Shown here: one piece after another, positions 1 to 5,745 of the stretch
Position numbering within the stretch: the stretch's first letter is position 1
Layout of the letters: every line of letters starts with the position of its first letter
DNA from: Hyphomicrobiales bacterium
Lineage (GTDB): Bacteria > Pseudomonadota > Alphaproteobacteria > Rhizobiales > JAJFHB01
DNA: 6,507 nucleotides
Reading direction: 5' to 3'
NCBI GenBank assembly: GCA_021775795.1
Contig: JAJFHB010000475.1
Span: forward strand, 1-6,507
Notes under the pieces: generated by a model
What the model was told of the DNA's origin: nothing
Seen by the model: only the letters and a program-made list of their open reading frames with translations
The model's database searches: none
Position numbers and translations under genes: made by a program

Positions 1-889
1 CACGTTTCGTATGCACGACCTCAGTGATAAGGATACCGGCATTGCCGGCAATCATGCGGCCGGGCTCGAACAACAGCCGGCAGTTGAGGGGCGCGACTAT
101 GCGCTTTACCACTGCCGCATACTCATCGGGGTGCGGAGGAATATCGTTGGTGCCGCGGTAGGGGATGCCGAGGCCGCCCCCAAGATTGATAAACTCGATG
201 TCGTGACCACTGCCGCGCAGATCAGTAACCAGATCGGCGAGCAGCGAGAAAGCCTGTTCAAAGGGCTCCAGATCCGTCACCTGGCTGCCGATATGCATGT
301 CGATGCCGTGCATGGCGATGTTTGGAAGCTCTGCGGCGCGGGCATAGACCTGCTGGGCATCCAGCCAAGAGATGCCAAATTTATCCTCAGCTTTGCCGGT
401 TGAGATCTTGCGGTGGGTGCGCGCATCCACATCCGGATTGATGCGCAGGGAGGCCGGTGCAATCTTGCCAAGGTCGCCGGCCACCTGATTGAGCAGCTCA
501 AGTTCTGATTCAGATTCAACGTTGAAGCAGAATATATTCTCGGCAAGAGCATCGGCCATTTCTGCTGCCGTCTTGCCGACACCGGAGAAGACGATGCGTT
601 CGCCGGGAACACCTACCGCACGGGCACGCCGCAGTTCGCCACCTGAAACAATGTCCATTCCAGCACCAAGGTCTGCAAGGGTCTTGAGAACGGCAAGATT
701 GGAGTTGGCTTTGATCGAATAGCAAATGAGGGGGTTTACGGAACGAAGGGCCTCCGAAAAAACCCGGTAATGACGCTGCAATGTGGCGGTTGAATAGCAA
801 TAGAACGGCGTTCCGACGTCTGCAGCAATGCTGCGCAGGTCAACGTCCTCGGCATGAAGAATGCCGTCTCGATAATCAAAGTGATGCAT
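1..889 (-). CDS. lysA: Diaminopimelate decarboxylase, 5' part (C-terminus beyond left edge)
   Basis: This is a PLP-dependent fold-III (alanine-racemase-type barrel) decarboxylase that converts meso-diaminopimelate to L-lysine, the last step of the lysine pathway, in the cytoplasm. The frame stays open from an ATG at 889 to the window edge, giving 296 codons of an enzyme usually about 420 residues long. Visible signatures are YSIKAN with the PLP lysine at about residue 60, GIDMHIGSQ in the barrel, GGGLGIPY (phosphate-binding glycines) and FEPGRMIAGNAG near the cut. The C-terminal beta domain with the CxSxD and substrate tyrosine motifs is outside the window. The ATG is preceded by GGGAG about 10 nt upstream, and MHHFDYRDG is a typical start for this family. 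It lies 26 bp behind the lptM lipoprotein gene, the usual alphaproteobacterial order, so the two are probably co-transcribed. No frameshift is seen in the visible part. Confidence 0.96.
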   Translation of the reverse strand, partial: MHHFDYRDGILHAEDVDLRSIAADVGTPFYCYSTATLQRHYRVFSEALRSVNPLICYSIKANSNLAVLKTLADLGAGMDIVSGGELRRARAVGVPGERIVFSGVGKTAAEMADALAENIFCFNVESESELELLNQVAGDLGKIAPASLRINPDVDARTHRKISTGKAEDKFGISWLDAQQVYARAAELPNIAMHGIDMHIGSQVTDLEPFEQAFSLLADLVTDLRGSGHDIEFINLGGGLGIPYRGTNDIPPHPDEYAAVVKRIVAPLNCRLLFEPGRMIAGNAGILITEVVHTKR

Positions 890-915
890 TTGGATCCAGC
901 TCCCAGGTCGGAGCG

Positions 916-1128
916 CTAATCAATGAGCACGTCAAGGATGAAGGGATTGTCTTCTTCCGGCTCCTGCTGGACGATGGTGCCAGGGCTTTCCTCGACTGTC
1001 GGGGTTGGCGCTGGTTCAAGCGCACCACGTCGTCCGCACGCGGAAAGACCCACGGCGGTAACGATCAACAGCACTGTACACAAACGGCCCAACGACACAG
1101 GACACCTCTTCCCGCAATAAGTTGCCAT
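916..1128 (-). CDS. lptM: Small lipoprotein of the LptM/YifL family
   Basis: This is a 70-residue predicted lipoprotein. It has a short basic N-terminus, a hydrophobic stretch at about residues 16-27 and a lipobox L-S-A-C with the lipidated cysteine at residue 31. After the cysteine comes GRRGALEPAP, which matches the CGxxGxLxxP hallmark of the family, then a Pro/Glu-rich acidic tail ending in NPFILDVLID. In E. coli the homologue (YifL, renamed LptM) is an outer-membrane lipoprotein that assists assembly of the LptDE lipopolysaccharide translocon; applying that role here is by family. The ATG at 1128 has a GGGG-containing Shine-Dalgarno-like stretch just upstream. An in-frame GTG at 1146 would add six residues (total 76) and is less likely. 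Its position directly before lysA is the conserved synteny that supports the call. The gene usually found before it in this group, argH, is absent; a histidine kinase gene lies there instead. Confidence 0.82.
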   Translation of the reverse strand: MATYCGKRCPVSLGRLCTVLLIVTAVGLSACGRRGALEPAPTPTVEESPGTIVQQEPEEDNPFILDVLID

Positions 1129-1184
1129 GAATACCCCATACGGCACCCGATTTCTACGCCTTTCCGCAGTGATCGGCTAGTGGG

Positions 1185-1203
1185 ATGGTGATTTTATGGT
1201 GAT
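1185..1203. repeat. Direct repeat ATGGTGAT, 11-bp spacing
   Basis: Two exact copies of ATGGTGAT begin at 1185 and 1196, one helical turn apart, between the candidate lptM-lysA promoter and the lptM start. Same-face tandem half-sites of this kind are typical of activator or response-regulator binding, but eight bases is short enough to occur by chance. No protein can be named. Confidence 0.3.
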
Positions 1204-1215
1204 GTTACCAGAGGT

Positions 1216-1244
1216 TTGAGATTTGCCTGCACTGCAAACGTCAA
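1216..1244 (-). promoter_or_regulatory. Candidate sigma-70 promoter with dyad in the spacer, for lptM-lysA
   Basis: Reading the minus strand, TTGACG (1244-1239) is a good -35 box. It is followed by exactly 17 bp and then TCTCAA (1221-1216), a poor -10 matching only three of six consensus positions. The 17-bp spacer is itself an interrupted dyad, TTTGC-N7-GCAAA (1222-1238), which could be a repressor operator. The arrangement sits about 90 bp upstream of the lptM start in the gap after the kinase gene. The boxes are read directly; their function is inferred. Confidence 0.3.
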
Positions 1245-1259
1245 CGGAGGCCTCAACCC

Positions 1260-1361
1260 ATGCAGCTTGATAGCGCCATGCCTCGCGGTTTTTACGGCGA
1301 CGTTGAAGAGGTTGCTTCTATTCGTTGGTCCGGTGATTCGTCCGCTCCAGCGAAATCCTGA
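1260..1361 (+). CDS. Possible 33-residue small protein, antisense to the kinase 3' end
   Basis: An ATG at 1260 follows a strong Shine-Dalgarno ACGGAGG with 9 nt spacing and opens a 33-codon frame. The product starts MQLDSAMPRGFYGDVEEVA and ends in APAKS. The last two thirds overlap the end of the histidine kinase gene on the opposite strand, so composition there is constrained by that gene. No domain, signal peptide or membrane segment is visible, and I do not recognise the peptide. The only positive evidence is the ribosome-binding site and its spacing; chance is a real alternative. Confidence 0.2.
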   Translation: MQLDSAMPRGFYGDVEEVASIRWSGDSSAPAKS

Positions 1362-2953
1362 AGTTCAATCAGGTCGAAGGAGAAAGTTGCACCCTCACCA
1401 GGGTTCGACACCACGCGAATCTCGCCGCCGTGATTGTCGATTATGGATTTGCAAATACTGAGGCCGAGCCCGGTTCCTTGTTTGGCACGGGTGTTGGAAG
1501 AATCGACCTGCGCAAATTTCTCAAAGATCTCCTGATGCATTCGCGGGTCGATGCCTTGTCCCCGGTCGCTCACCGAGAAGCGGATCATGCCGTCTGTACG
1601 AGAAAGCCGGATGATCACGACTTCGTCCCTGGGGGAGAATTTCGCGGCGTTTGACATCAGGTTTGTGAGAACCTGTACAAGACGAAGAGGGTCAGCGCTA
1701 ACCCACGCCTGACCCAGGTCCTCTTCCATCTGAAACGTCACCCCGTATTCGATGCCGTAGGTTTCTGTCTCAGTTAGTGTCTGACGGCTGAGGGCAACGA
1801 TATCCAATGGTTCAAAATGGAACTCCAAACGACCGGCCTCGATCTTTTGAACATCCAACAGATCATTGACGAGAACGGCAAGCCGCTCGGCATTGTTGTG
1901 GGCTATTGTCAGAAGGGGTTGAGCTTGGAGGGGAATGTCGCCGACAGCGCCTCTGCTTATCAAACCAAGTGCACCGACGAGTGATGTGATCGGTGTCCTC
2001 AGTTCATGGCTCACCAGGGAAACGAACTCACTCTTGAGTTCCATGTTTCTTTCGCGTGCCGTTACATCTGTGTAGGTCAAGAGCCGACCGCCGTCGGGCA
2101 AGGGCAGGCATTTGAACTCAAGAATTGTCCCATCTGTACGGCGTGACAGGGAAGGTTTGCCGTCGGCTTTAATGAGCGATTCCCGGCGCTTGCCAACATA
2201 TTCAGGCCACTCGGTGTCCGGAACATCGTAAATTCCGGTGCTGCGCAAAAAGCCAATCATCTGATCGAACGTCGGTTTGCTCTCGGCAAACTCGTCGGGA
2301 ACATTCCACATTCTGCAGAATGATTTGTTGATGAGCCTCGTGCTCAAATCCGGACCGACAAACATGACACCATGATCAATGCCGGAAATGACAGCGTCAA
2401 AATCCTGCAGGATCGCTTCCTTCAGTTGCAGTTCCTGATTGATCCGCTTGGCCGCTTTTCCAAGTTCGAGTTCATCAACAACAACGGCTGCCAGTTCGCT
2501 CAAGAGCACCACTTGTTCATCAGTAAGGTTGCGTGGTACGCGATCAATGACACACAGCGTACCAAGGTTATGACCGGACGCTGTCTTCAGGGGCGCGCCT
2601 GCATAGAAGCGAATTTTCGGATCCTGCTGTACCAGTGGATTATCCCGGAACCTTGGGTCATCCAGGGCGTTAGGAACCACCATCACCTTGTTTTGTATAA
2701 TGGCGTAAGTGCAGAAAGAAACTTCACGGGGTGTTTCTGTCGCGTCCAGCCCCTGACGTGATTTGAACCATTGGCGTTCTTCCGCGATCAATGTAACCAG
2801 GCATATGGGCACGTCCAAAAGCCGGCATGCCATGCGTGTAACCCGGTCGAAGCCTTCTTCAGGTTCGCTATCCAGCACATTATAGCTTCTGAGAGCGGCG
2901 ATGCGCTCTGCCTCGTTATCCGGCAATGGAATGTGCATATTTTCCACTATCAT
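1292..2953 (-). CDS. Soluble sensor histidine kinase, GAF-PAS-HisKA-HATPase
   Basis: This encodes a 553-residue two-component sensor kinase without transmembrane segments, so it probably senses a cytoplasmic signal. Domain order: an N-terminal GAF domain (about residues 25-165, including VSFCTYAI and GTLCVIDRVPR), a helical linker, a PAS domain (about 185-300), a HisKA dimerisation domain with H-box VSHELRTP (phospho-accepting His316), and a HATPase_c domain. The ATPase domain has N-box NLMSNAAKFS (Asn435), G1 DRGQGI (Asp463), F-box IFEKF and G2 GTGLGL (493-498). All catalytic residues are intact. The ATG at 2953 was chosen because MIVEN precedes the family-typical ENEAERIAALR-like start, with AGG seven bases upstream. 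Alternatives are GTG at 2992 (566 residues) and ATG at 2938. No response regulator gene is adjacent, so it is an orphan kinase within this window. The GAF type resembles that of light- or redox-sensing kinases, but no chromophore cysteine can be assigned with confidence and the ligand is unknown. Confidence 0.93.
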   Translation of the reverse strand: MIVENMHIPLPDNEAERIAALRSYNVLDSEPEEGFDRVTRMACRLLDVPICLVTLIAEERQWFKSRQGLDATETPREVSFCTYAIIQNKVMVVPNALDDPRFRDNPLVQQDPKIRFYAGAPLKTASGHNLGTLCVIDRVPRNLTDEQVVLLSELAAVVVDELELGKAAKRINQELQLKEAILQDFDAVISGIDHGVMFVGPDLSTRLINKSFCRMWNVPDEFAESKPTFDQMIGFLRSTGIYDVPDTEWPEYVGKRRESLIKADGKPSLSRRTDGTILEFKCLPLPDGGRLLTYTDVTARERNMELKSEFVSLVSHELRTPITSLVGALGLISRGAVGDIPLQAQPLLTIAHNNAERLAVLVNDLLDVQKIEAGRLEFHFEPLDIVALSRQTLTETETYGIEYGVTFQMEEDLGQAWVSADPLRLVQVLTNLMSNAAKFSPRDEVVIIRLSRTDGMIRFSVSDRGQGIDPRMHQEIFEKFAQVDSSNTRAKQGTGLGLSICKSIIDNHGGEIRVVSNPGEGATFSFDLIELQDFAGADESPDQRIEATSSTSP

Positions 2954-3243
2954 AAGGGAACCTGGGTGTTCGGAGCGAGCGCAAGCATGCACTGAAGGCC
3001 GTACTCTTCGGCACGGTTGTGACGGGCGTCATTCAATTTGACGCCAGAAACTTTGCTGCACGTTTCTGAACCTTAATCCTCCCCCGTTACGAGGGAGTTA
3101 ACAGAAATTAACCAAGCTTCCTCGCTCGATCAACAAGATCAAAGCATCGTTGCATGTTTTTGAACCACAATTTTGTGGCGAAAATGGTTCCTAGTGTCTG
3201 GTTTCCGGCGGATTGCCGGTCAACCCGAAGCGCTTCGGGCTTT
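2954..3243. other. Hairpin-rich intergenic region between the kinase and acyl-CoA ligase genes
   Basis: No credible protein gene is seen in these 290 bp. From left to right the sequence contains inverted repeats GGCGTCA/TGACGCC (3025-3045, 7-nt loop), CAGAAAC/GTTTCTG (3045-3068, 10-nt loop), CTCCC/GGGAG (3079-3097), GTTAA/TTAAC (3097-3112), CCACAA/TTGTGG (3165-3178, 2-nt spacer) and CCGGC/GCCGG (3205-3219), and ends at a perfect palindrome (3224-3239). The first two stems share one base and would stack end to end. The region should hold the kinase promoter on the minus strand. The concentration of stems also fits a structured 5' leader of the kinase mRNA or a separate small RNA. The repeats are seen directly; function is unknown. 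Confidence 0.5.
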
Positions 3244-3245
3244 TT
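3224..3245 (+). terminator. Rho-independent terminator-like palindrome with T-run on the plus strand
   Basis: CCCGAAGCGCTTCGGG (3224-3239) is a perfect 16-bp palindrome followed by C and five T on the plus strand, the layout of an intrinsic terminator for plus-strand transcription. The T-run overlaps the stop codon of the acyl-CoA ligase gene, which is on the minus strand. In the minus direction the hairpin falls a few bases after that stop but is followed only by GGGTTGACC, so it would be a weaker terminator or a 3'-end-protecting hairpin. No annotated plus-strand gene ends here, so the source of the plus transcript is unexplained. Confidence 0.55.
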
Positions 3246-4836
3246 ACTCTTCAATGACAGGCAACCGGGCCCGCAACTCATTCTTGGCGATCTTCTCCAG
3301 GGTTGAGCGAGGCATGTCATCCACGGTGATCACATCGCGCACAACTTTGAAGTCGGCAAGCTTTTCGCGGCAGACATCGATAAGGCTTTGCTTCAGGTCT
3401 TCGGGTGCCTTGTCGGCAGGAATGACGAAGACAACCGGCACCTCGTCCAGCATGAAGTGTTTTTGGGCAACGACAGCGCACTCGCTGACCCAGCCGGTTT
3501 CGAGAATGACAGCTTCGATCTCCGATGCCGCAACGTTCTCTGCACCGACTTTGAGCATGTCCTTGTCACGGTCACCAAAGGTGAGATTGCCTTCACCATC
3601 CATGTTGATGATGTCGCCGGTATCAAACCAGCCATCCGCATCAAACGCCTCGGCGTTGGCTTGCGGGTTGCGGAAGTATTCCTTGAACAGGCTGACACCA
3701 CGCACACCGCGAATGAAGAGCCTGCCTCTTTCCCCGGCCACAATATGGCGGCCGTCGGGATGACGAATGGCAATGTCATATCCAGGCGAAACCCTGCCTA
3801 TGCACATGCGCGGGCCCGGGTGATCAGGGTCGCCGACAATGCCGTGCGTGATTGTTTCGGTCATACCCCACCAGCCAAAGGTCTTGATGCCGAACGTGGC
3901 TTCGACTTCTGGGACATGCACCGCAGGCCCCCAGAAACGGAAACTGTGATCGGGCGGGGCTGGCTGTTTCAAGAGCGCCTTGACGCAGAACGGAATCAGC
4001 GAGCTCCAGGTACATTTGTGCCGGCGGGCTGTGTCCCAGAAGCGTGAGGCAGAAAACCTCGGCTGAACAACCATCGTGCCGCCGACCCAAAGCGTTCCCA
4101 GCATTGAGTAGGATTGGGCATTTGTATGAAACAGGGGCAGAAAGATTTGCGTAATGTCGTCCCCGGCAAGGCGCATGTGGGCGGCATTCAACTGCGCTCC
4201 CCAGATGGCATTCCCGTGGGTCCATAAGACCGCCTTGGGCCGTGATGTTGTGCCTGAAGTAAACTGAATGCCGAGGTCCGCCGATGAATCATGCGCACGG
4301 CCTGGTGCGTTTCCTTTTTCTGCAAGAAGTTCTGCATAGGTGAGGTGGGCGATATCACCAGGAACTGACGCCGGTTTGCCTGCGTCGTTGTCTGTAACGG
4401 CCAGGAACTTGATGCCTGGCGCTGTGTCATGAACCAATTGTGCAAAACAAGGCTGGGTGATCGCTGCCACAACGTCTGCGTGCTCTGCGAAATAGAGCAT
4501 GTCGCGTTCAACCGAGCGGGTGTTTGTGGATACGGCAATGGCGCCGATGCGGGCGCAGGCAAACCAGGAGATGACAAACTCGGGGCAATTTTCCAGATGC
4601 AAAAGCACGCGGTCTCCAGACCTGACGCCGCGTTTATGCAAGGCGACCGCGACCGCTTCGACGTTGCGGGCAAACTCACGGTAGCTCCAGGTTTTGGCTT
4701 TACGGTCAAACGGTGCCCAGATCATGAAACTCTTGTCGGGTACGCGTTCGACCCACTGCTGAAGCAGCCAGGGCACATCGCGGCCCTCCACCATAGCCTG
4801 GTGGGATTGATCTATCGCGTCCGGCAGTTCAGCCAT
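3244..4836 (-). CDS. Acyl-CoA synthetase (AMP-forming), CaiC-like
   Basis: This is a 530-residue member of the adenylate-forming (ANL) superfamily, which activates a carboxylic acid to an acyl-AMP and then to an acyl-CoA in the cytoplasm. Core motifs are in order: A3 phosphate loop TSGTTSRPK (193-201), LPLFHTNAQ (substrate/nucleotide region, about 233-241), A5 GWWGMTET (321-328), A7 WFDTGD (403-408), A8 GDRDKDMLKVGAENV (421-435, hinge) and A10 STLEKIAK with the acyl-transfer lysine at 515. Length is normal for the family. Overall it most resembles crotonobetaine/carnitine-CoA ligase-like proteins (CaiC-like) of alphaproteobacteria, but no carnitine genes accompany it, so the substrate is open (short or medium chain, branched or aromatic acids are all possible). 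Two departures from consensus are noted: Ser for Gly in the phosphate loop (TTSRPK) and Glu for Gly before the A10 lysine (EKI rather than GKI). The ATG at 4836 follows AAAGG at good spacing. It is transcribed away from the lectin gene. Confidence 0.92.
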   Translation of the reverse strand: MAELPDAIDQSHQAMVEGRDVPWLLQQWVERVPDKSFMIWAPFDRKAKTWSYREFARNVEAVAVALHKRGVRSGDRVLLHLENCPEFVISWFACARIGAIAVSTNTRSVERDMLYFAEHADVVAAITQPCFAQLVHDTAPGIKFLAVTDNDAGKPASVPGDIAHLTYAELLAEKGNAPGRAHDSSADLGIQFTSGTTSRPKAVLWTHGNAIWGAQLNAAHMRLAGDDITQIFLPLFHTNAQSYSMLGTLWVGGTMVVQPRFSASRFWDTARRHKCTWSSLIPFCVKALLKQPAPPDHSFRFWGPAVHVPEVEATFGIKTFGWWGMTETITHGIVGDPDHPGPRMCIGRVSPGYDIAIRHPDGRHIVAGERGRLFIRGVRGVSLFKEYFRNPQANAEAFDADGWFDTGDIINMDGEGNLTFGDRDKDMLKVGAENVAASEIEAVILETGWVSECAVVAQKHFMLDEVPVVFVIPADKAPEDLKQSLIDVCREKLADFKVVRDVITVDDMPRSTLEKIAKNELRARLPVIEE

Positions 4837-5041
4837 GGGGTGGCCTTTCGATTTGTTATTGCGGTCCTGTTTACACCAGGCTTTGTTTGCGAGCCATGCA
4901 AAGCATGCTAGGGCAGTTGCGAAGCTGCAGCATGTCCCAACTTGAGCAGGCCGGTCATGCTTAGATCGATCATACTTGAATCGTTTTTGGGCGGGAATTT
5001 GTGAGCTTCCAAAAGAGTGTAGCTGAGATAGGAATAAGTTG
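4837..5041. promoter_or_regulatory. Divergent promoter region between ligase and lectin genes
   Basis: This 205-bp gap lies between two divergent starts and must carry both promoters. It contains a perfect interrupted dyad CATGC-AAA-GCATG (4895-4907), closer to the ligase start, which could be an operator. On the lectin side TTGAAT occurs near 4976, but no convincing -10 box follows at 16-18 bp, so the lectin promoter is not placed. The lectin Shine-Dalgarno (AGGA, about 8 nt before the ATG at 5042) is clear. Confidence 0.45.
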
Positions 5042-5719
5042 ATGGCTGTTGGTTACAAGAAAGTATTGCCTGTACTGGTGGGAATGGGCCTGCTCGCCGG
5101 GCTTGGTCTTGCGCAAGCTGGTGACGGTGGTCTCGGCAACGCAGCAGGAAAACCTCAACCTGAGCCTGAACCGCAATCTCAACAGGGCGGGCAATTTCAA
5201 CAAGGCGGACAATCTCAGCAAGGCGGGCAGTCGCAGCCGCCACAGGGCTATTTTACGCTGGAATCCATGTTTCAGGAACCCAACAATCGCTGTCTCGAAA
5301 GTAATCAGGTGTCAGCGGGCGCGACGCTTGGCGGCGCGACATTCATGGATATCTGCCAGCATGTGACAGGGCAGTTGTGGAAGGCTATTCCGGAAGACAA
5401 CGGTTATTTTCGCCTGACGTCGATGTTCCTCGAAGATCAGAACAAATGTCTTGAGGGCAGCCGGCCATTTGCGGAGGGTGATTTTCTGAACGGCGCCGCA
5501 CGCATGGACCCCTGCGGGAATTACTCCGGCCAGTTCTGGCGCCTCATTCCCCATGATACCGGCTACTTCCAGATCACCAATATGTTCCTCGAGGGCGAAA
5601 ACCTCTGCCTTGAGAGCAGCACCCCTGAAACACAGGGTGATCCTCTCAATGGCGCGGCGCGCATGGACCCCTGCGGCAACTACTCCGGCCAGCTCTGGAA
5701 GATGACGCCAAGCGGCTAG
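5042..5719 (+). CDS. Secreted ricin-type beta-trefoil lectin-like protein
   Basis: This 225-residue protein starts with a Sec signal peptide (basic YKK, hydrophobic core, cleavage expected after AQA at residue 26). A Pro/Glu stretch and a Gln/Gly-rich linker (about 38-68) follow, then three tandem units of about 52 residues: 69-120, 121-173 and 174-225. Each unit begins GYF, carries a conserved Cys-Leu-Glu (Cys84, Cys136, Cys189) and a second Cys (105, 158, 211), and ends in a GQxW motif (Trp113, Trp166, Trp219). Three such QxW units with paired cysteines make one complete ricin-B-like beta-trefoil, a fold that commonly binds carbohydrate. Units 2 and 3 share DPCGNYSGQ, while unit 1 has diverged to DICQHVTGQ. 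The protein has no catalytic domain, so it would act as a periplasmic or extracellular binding protein; ligand and role are unknown. ATG at 5042 is preferred over TTG at 5039 because AGGA lies at good distance. It stands alone on the plus strand. Confidence 0.88.
   Translation: MAVGYKKVLPVLVGMGLLAGLGLAQAGDGGLGNAAGKPQPEPEPQSQQGGQFQQGGQSQQGGQSQPPQGYFTLESMFQEPNNRCLESNQVSAGATLGGATFMDICQHVTGQLWKAIPEDNGYFRLTSMFLEDQNKCLEGSRPFAEGDFLNGAARMDPCGNYSGQFWRLIPHDTGYFQITNMFLEGENLCLESSTPETQGDPLNGAARMDPCGNYSGQLWKMTPSG
5180..5233 (+). repeat. Three tandem 18-bp units encoding QQGGQ(F/S)
   Basis: Units at 5180-5197, 5198-5215 and 5216-5233 encode QQGGQF, QQGGQS and QQGGQS in frame, differing mostly at third codon positions. 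They form the flexible linker between signal peptide and lectin domain. Such in-frame arrays can gain or lose units by slippage, so linker length may vary among strains. Confidence 0.85.
5246..5716 (+). repeat. Three tandem coding repeats forming the beta-trefoil
   Basis: The three units span 5246-5401, 5402-5560 and 5561-5716 (156, 159 and 156 bp). Units 2 and 3 remain highly similar at the DNA level around 5480-5541 and 5639-5700, offset by 159 bp, with differences mainly at synonymous positions. This suggests internal duplication, or recent homogenisation of those two units, with unit 1 older or under different constraint. Confidence 0.8.
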
Positions 5720-5745
5720 AGCGTTTCACGTCGACCTGAATTGCT

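Noticed and set aside
11..403. Plus-strand open frame of 130 codons opposite lysA
   Set aside because: It lies wholly antisense to clear diaminopimelate decarboxylase motifs, and its translation shows no domain.
277..800. Minus-strand open frames of 111 and 94 codons at the left of the window
   Set aside because: They are in other frames of lysA; the frame from 889 contains the PLP lysine, HIGSQ and EPGR motifs and is continuous.
2954..2992. GTG start at 2992 adding 13 residues to the kinase
   Set aside because: The extra residues are not family-like and no Shine-Dalgarno precedes the GTG; ATG at 2953 has AGG at 7 nt and matches the typical start.
3388..4047. Long plus-strand open frame (219 codons) opposite the acyl-CoA ligase gene
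   Set aside because: The minus strand carries a full ligase with every adenylation motif in order; this frame shows no recognisable domain and is a shadow from GC-rich codon use.
4188..4709. Minus-strand 173-codon frame within the ligase gene
   Set aside because: It is an out-of-frame shadow of the ligase with low-complexity Ser/Pro/Gln-rich translation and no domain.
1292..4836. Kinase and acyl-CoA ligase considered as one operon or a linked signalling system
   Set aside because: They are co-oriented but separated by about 290 bp rich in hairpins, including a palindrome just after the ligase stop, and share no functional link.
5180..5233. Short regular repeats considered as a CRISPR array
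   Set aside because: The units are contiguous 18-mers in frame without spacers and encode a protein linker.
4908..5243. Minus-strand 111-codon frame overlapping the lectin 5' end
   Set aside because: Its apparent repeats (EIARPVEIA) are just the antisense of the lectin's Q/G linker array, and it has no ribosome-binding site.
5246..5716. Lectin gene considered as the binding subunit of a toxin or glycosidase operon
   Set aside because: No toxin, hydrolase or immunity-like gene is adjacent; the neighbours are a divergent acyl-CoA ligase and a convergent cyclodeaminase gene.
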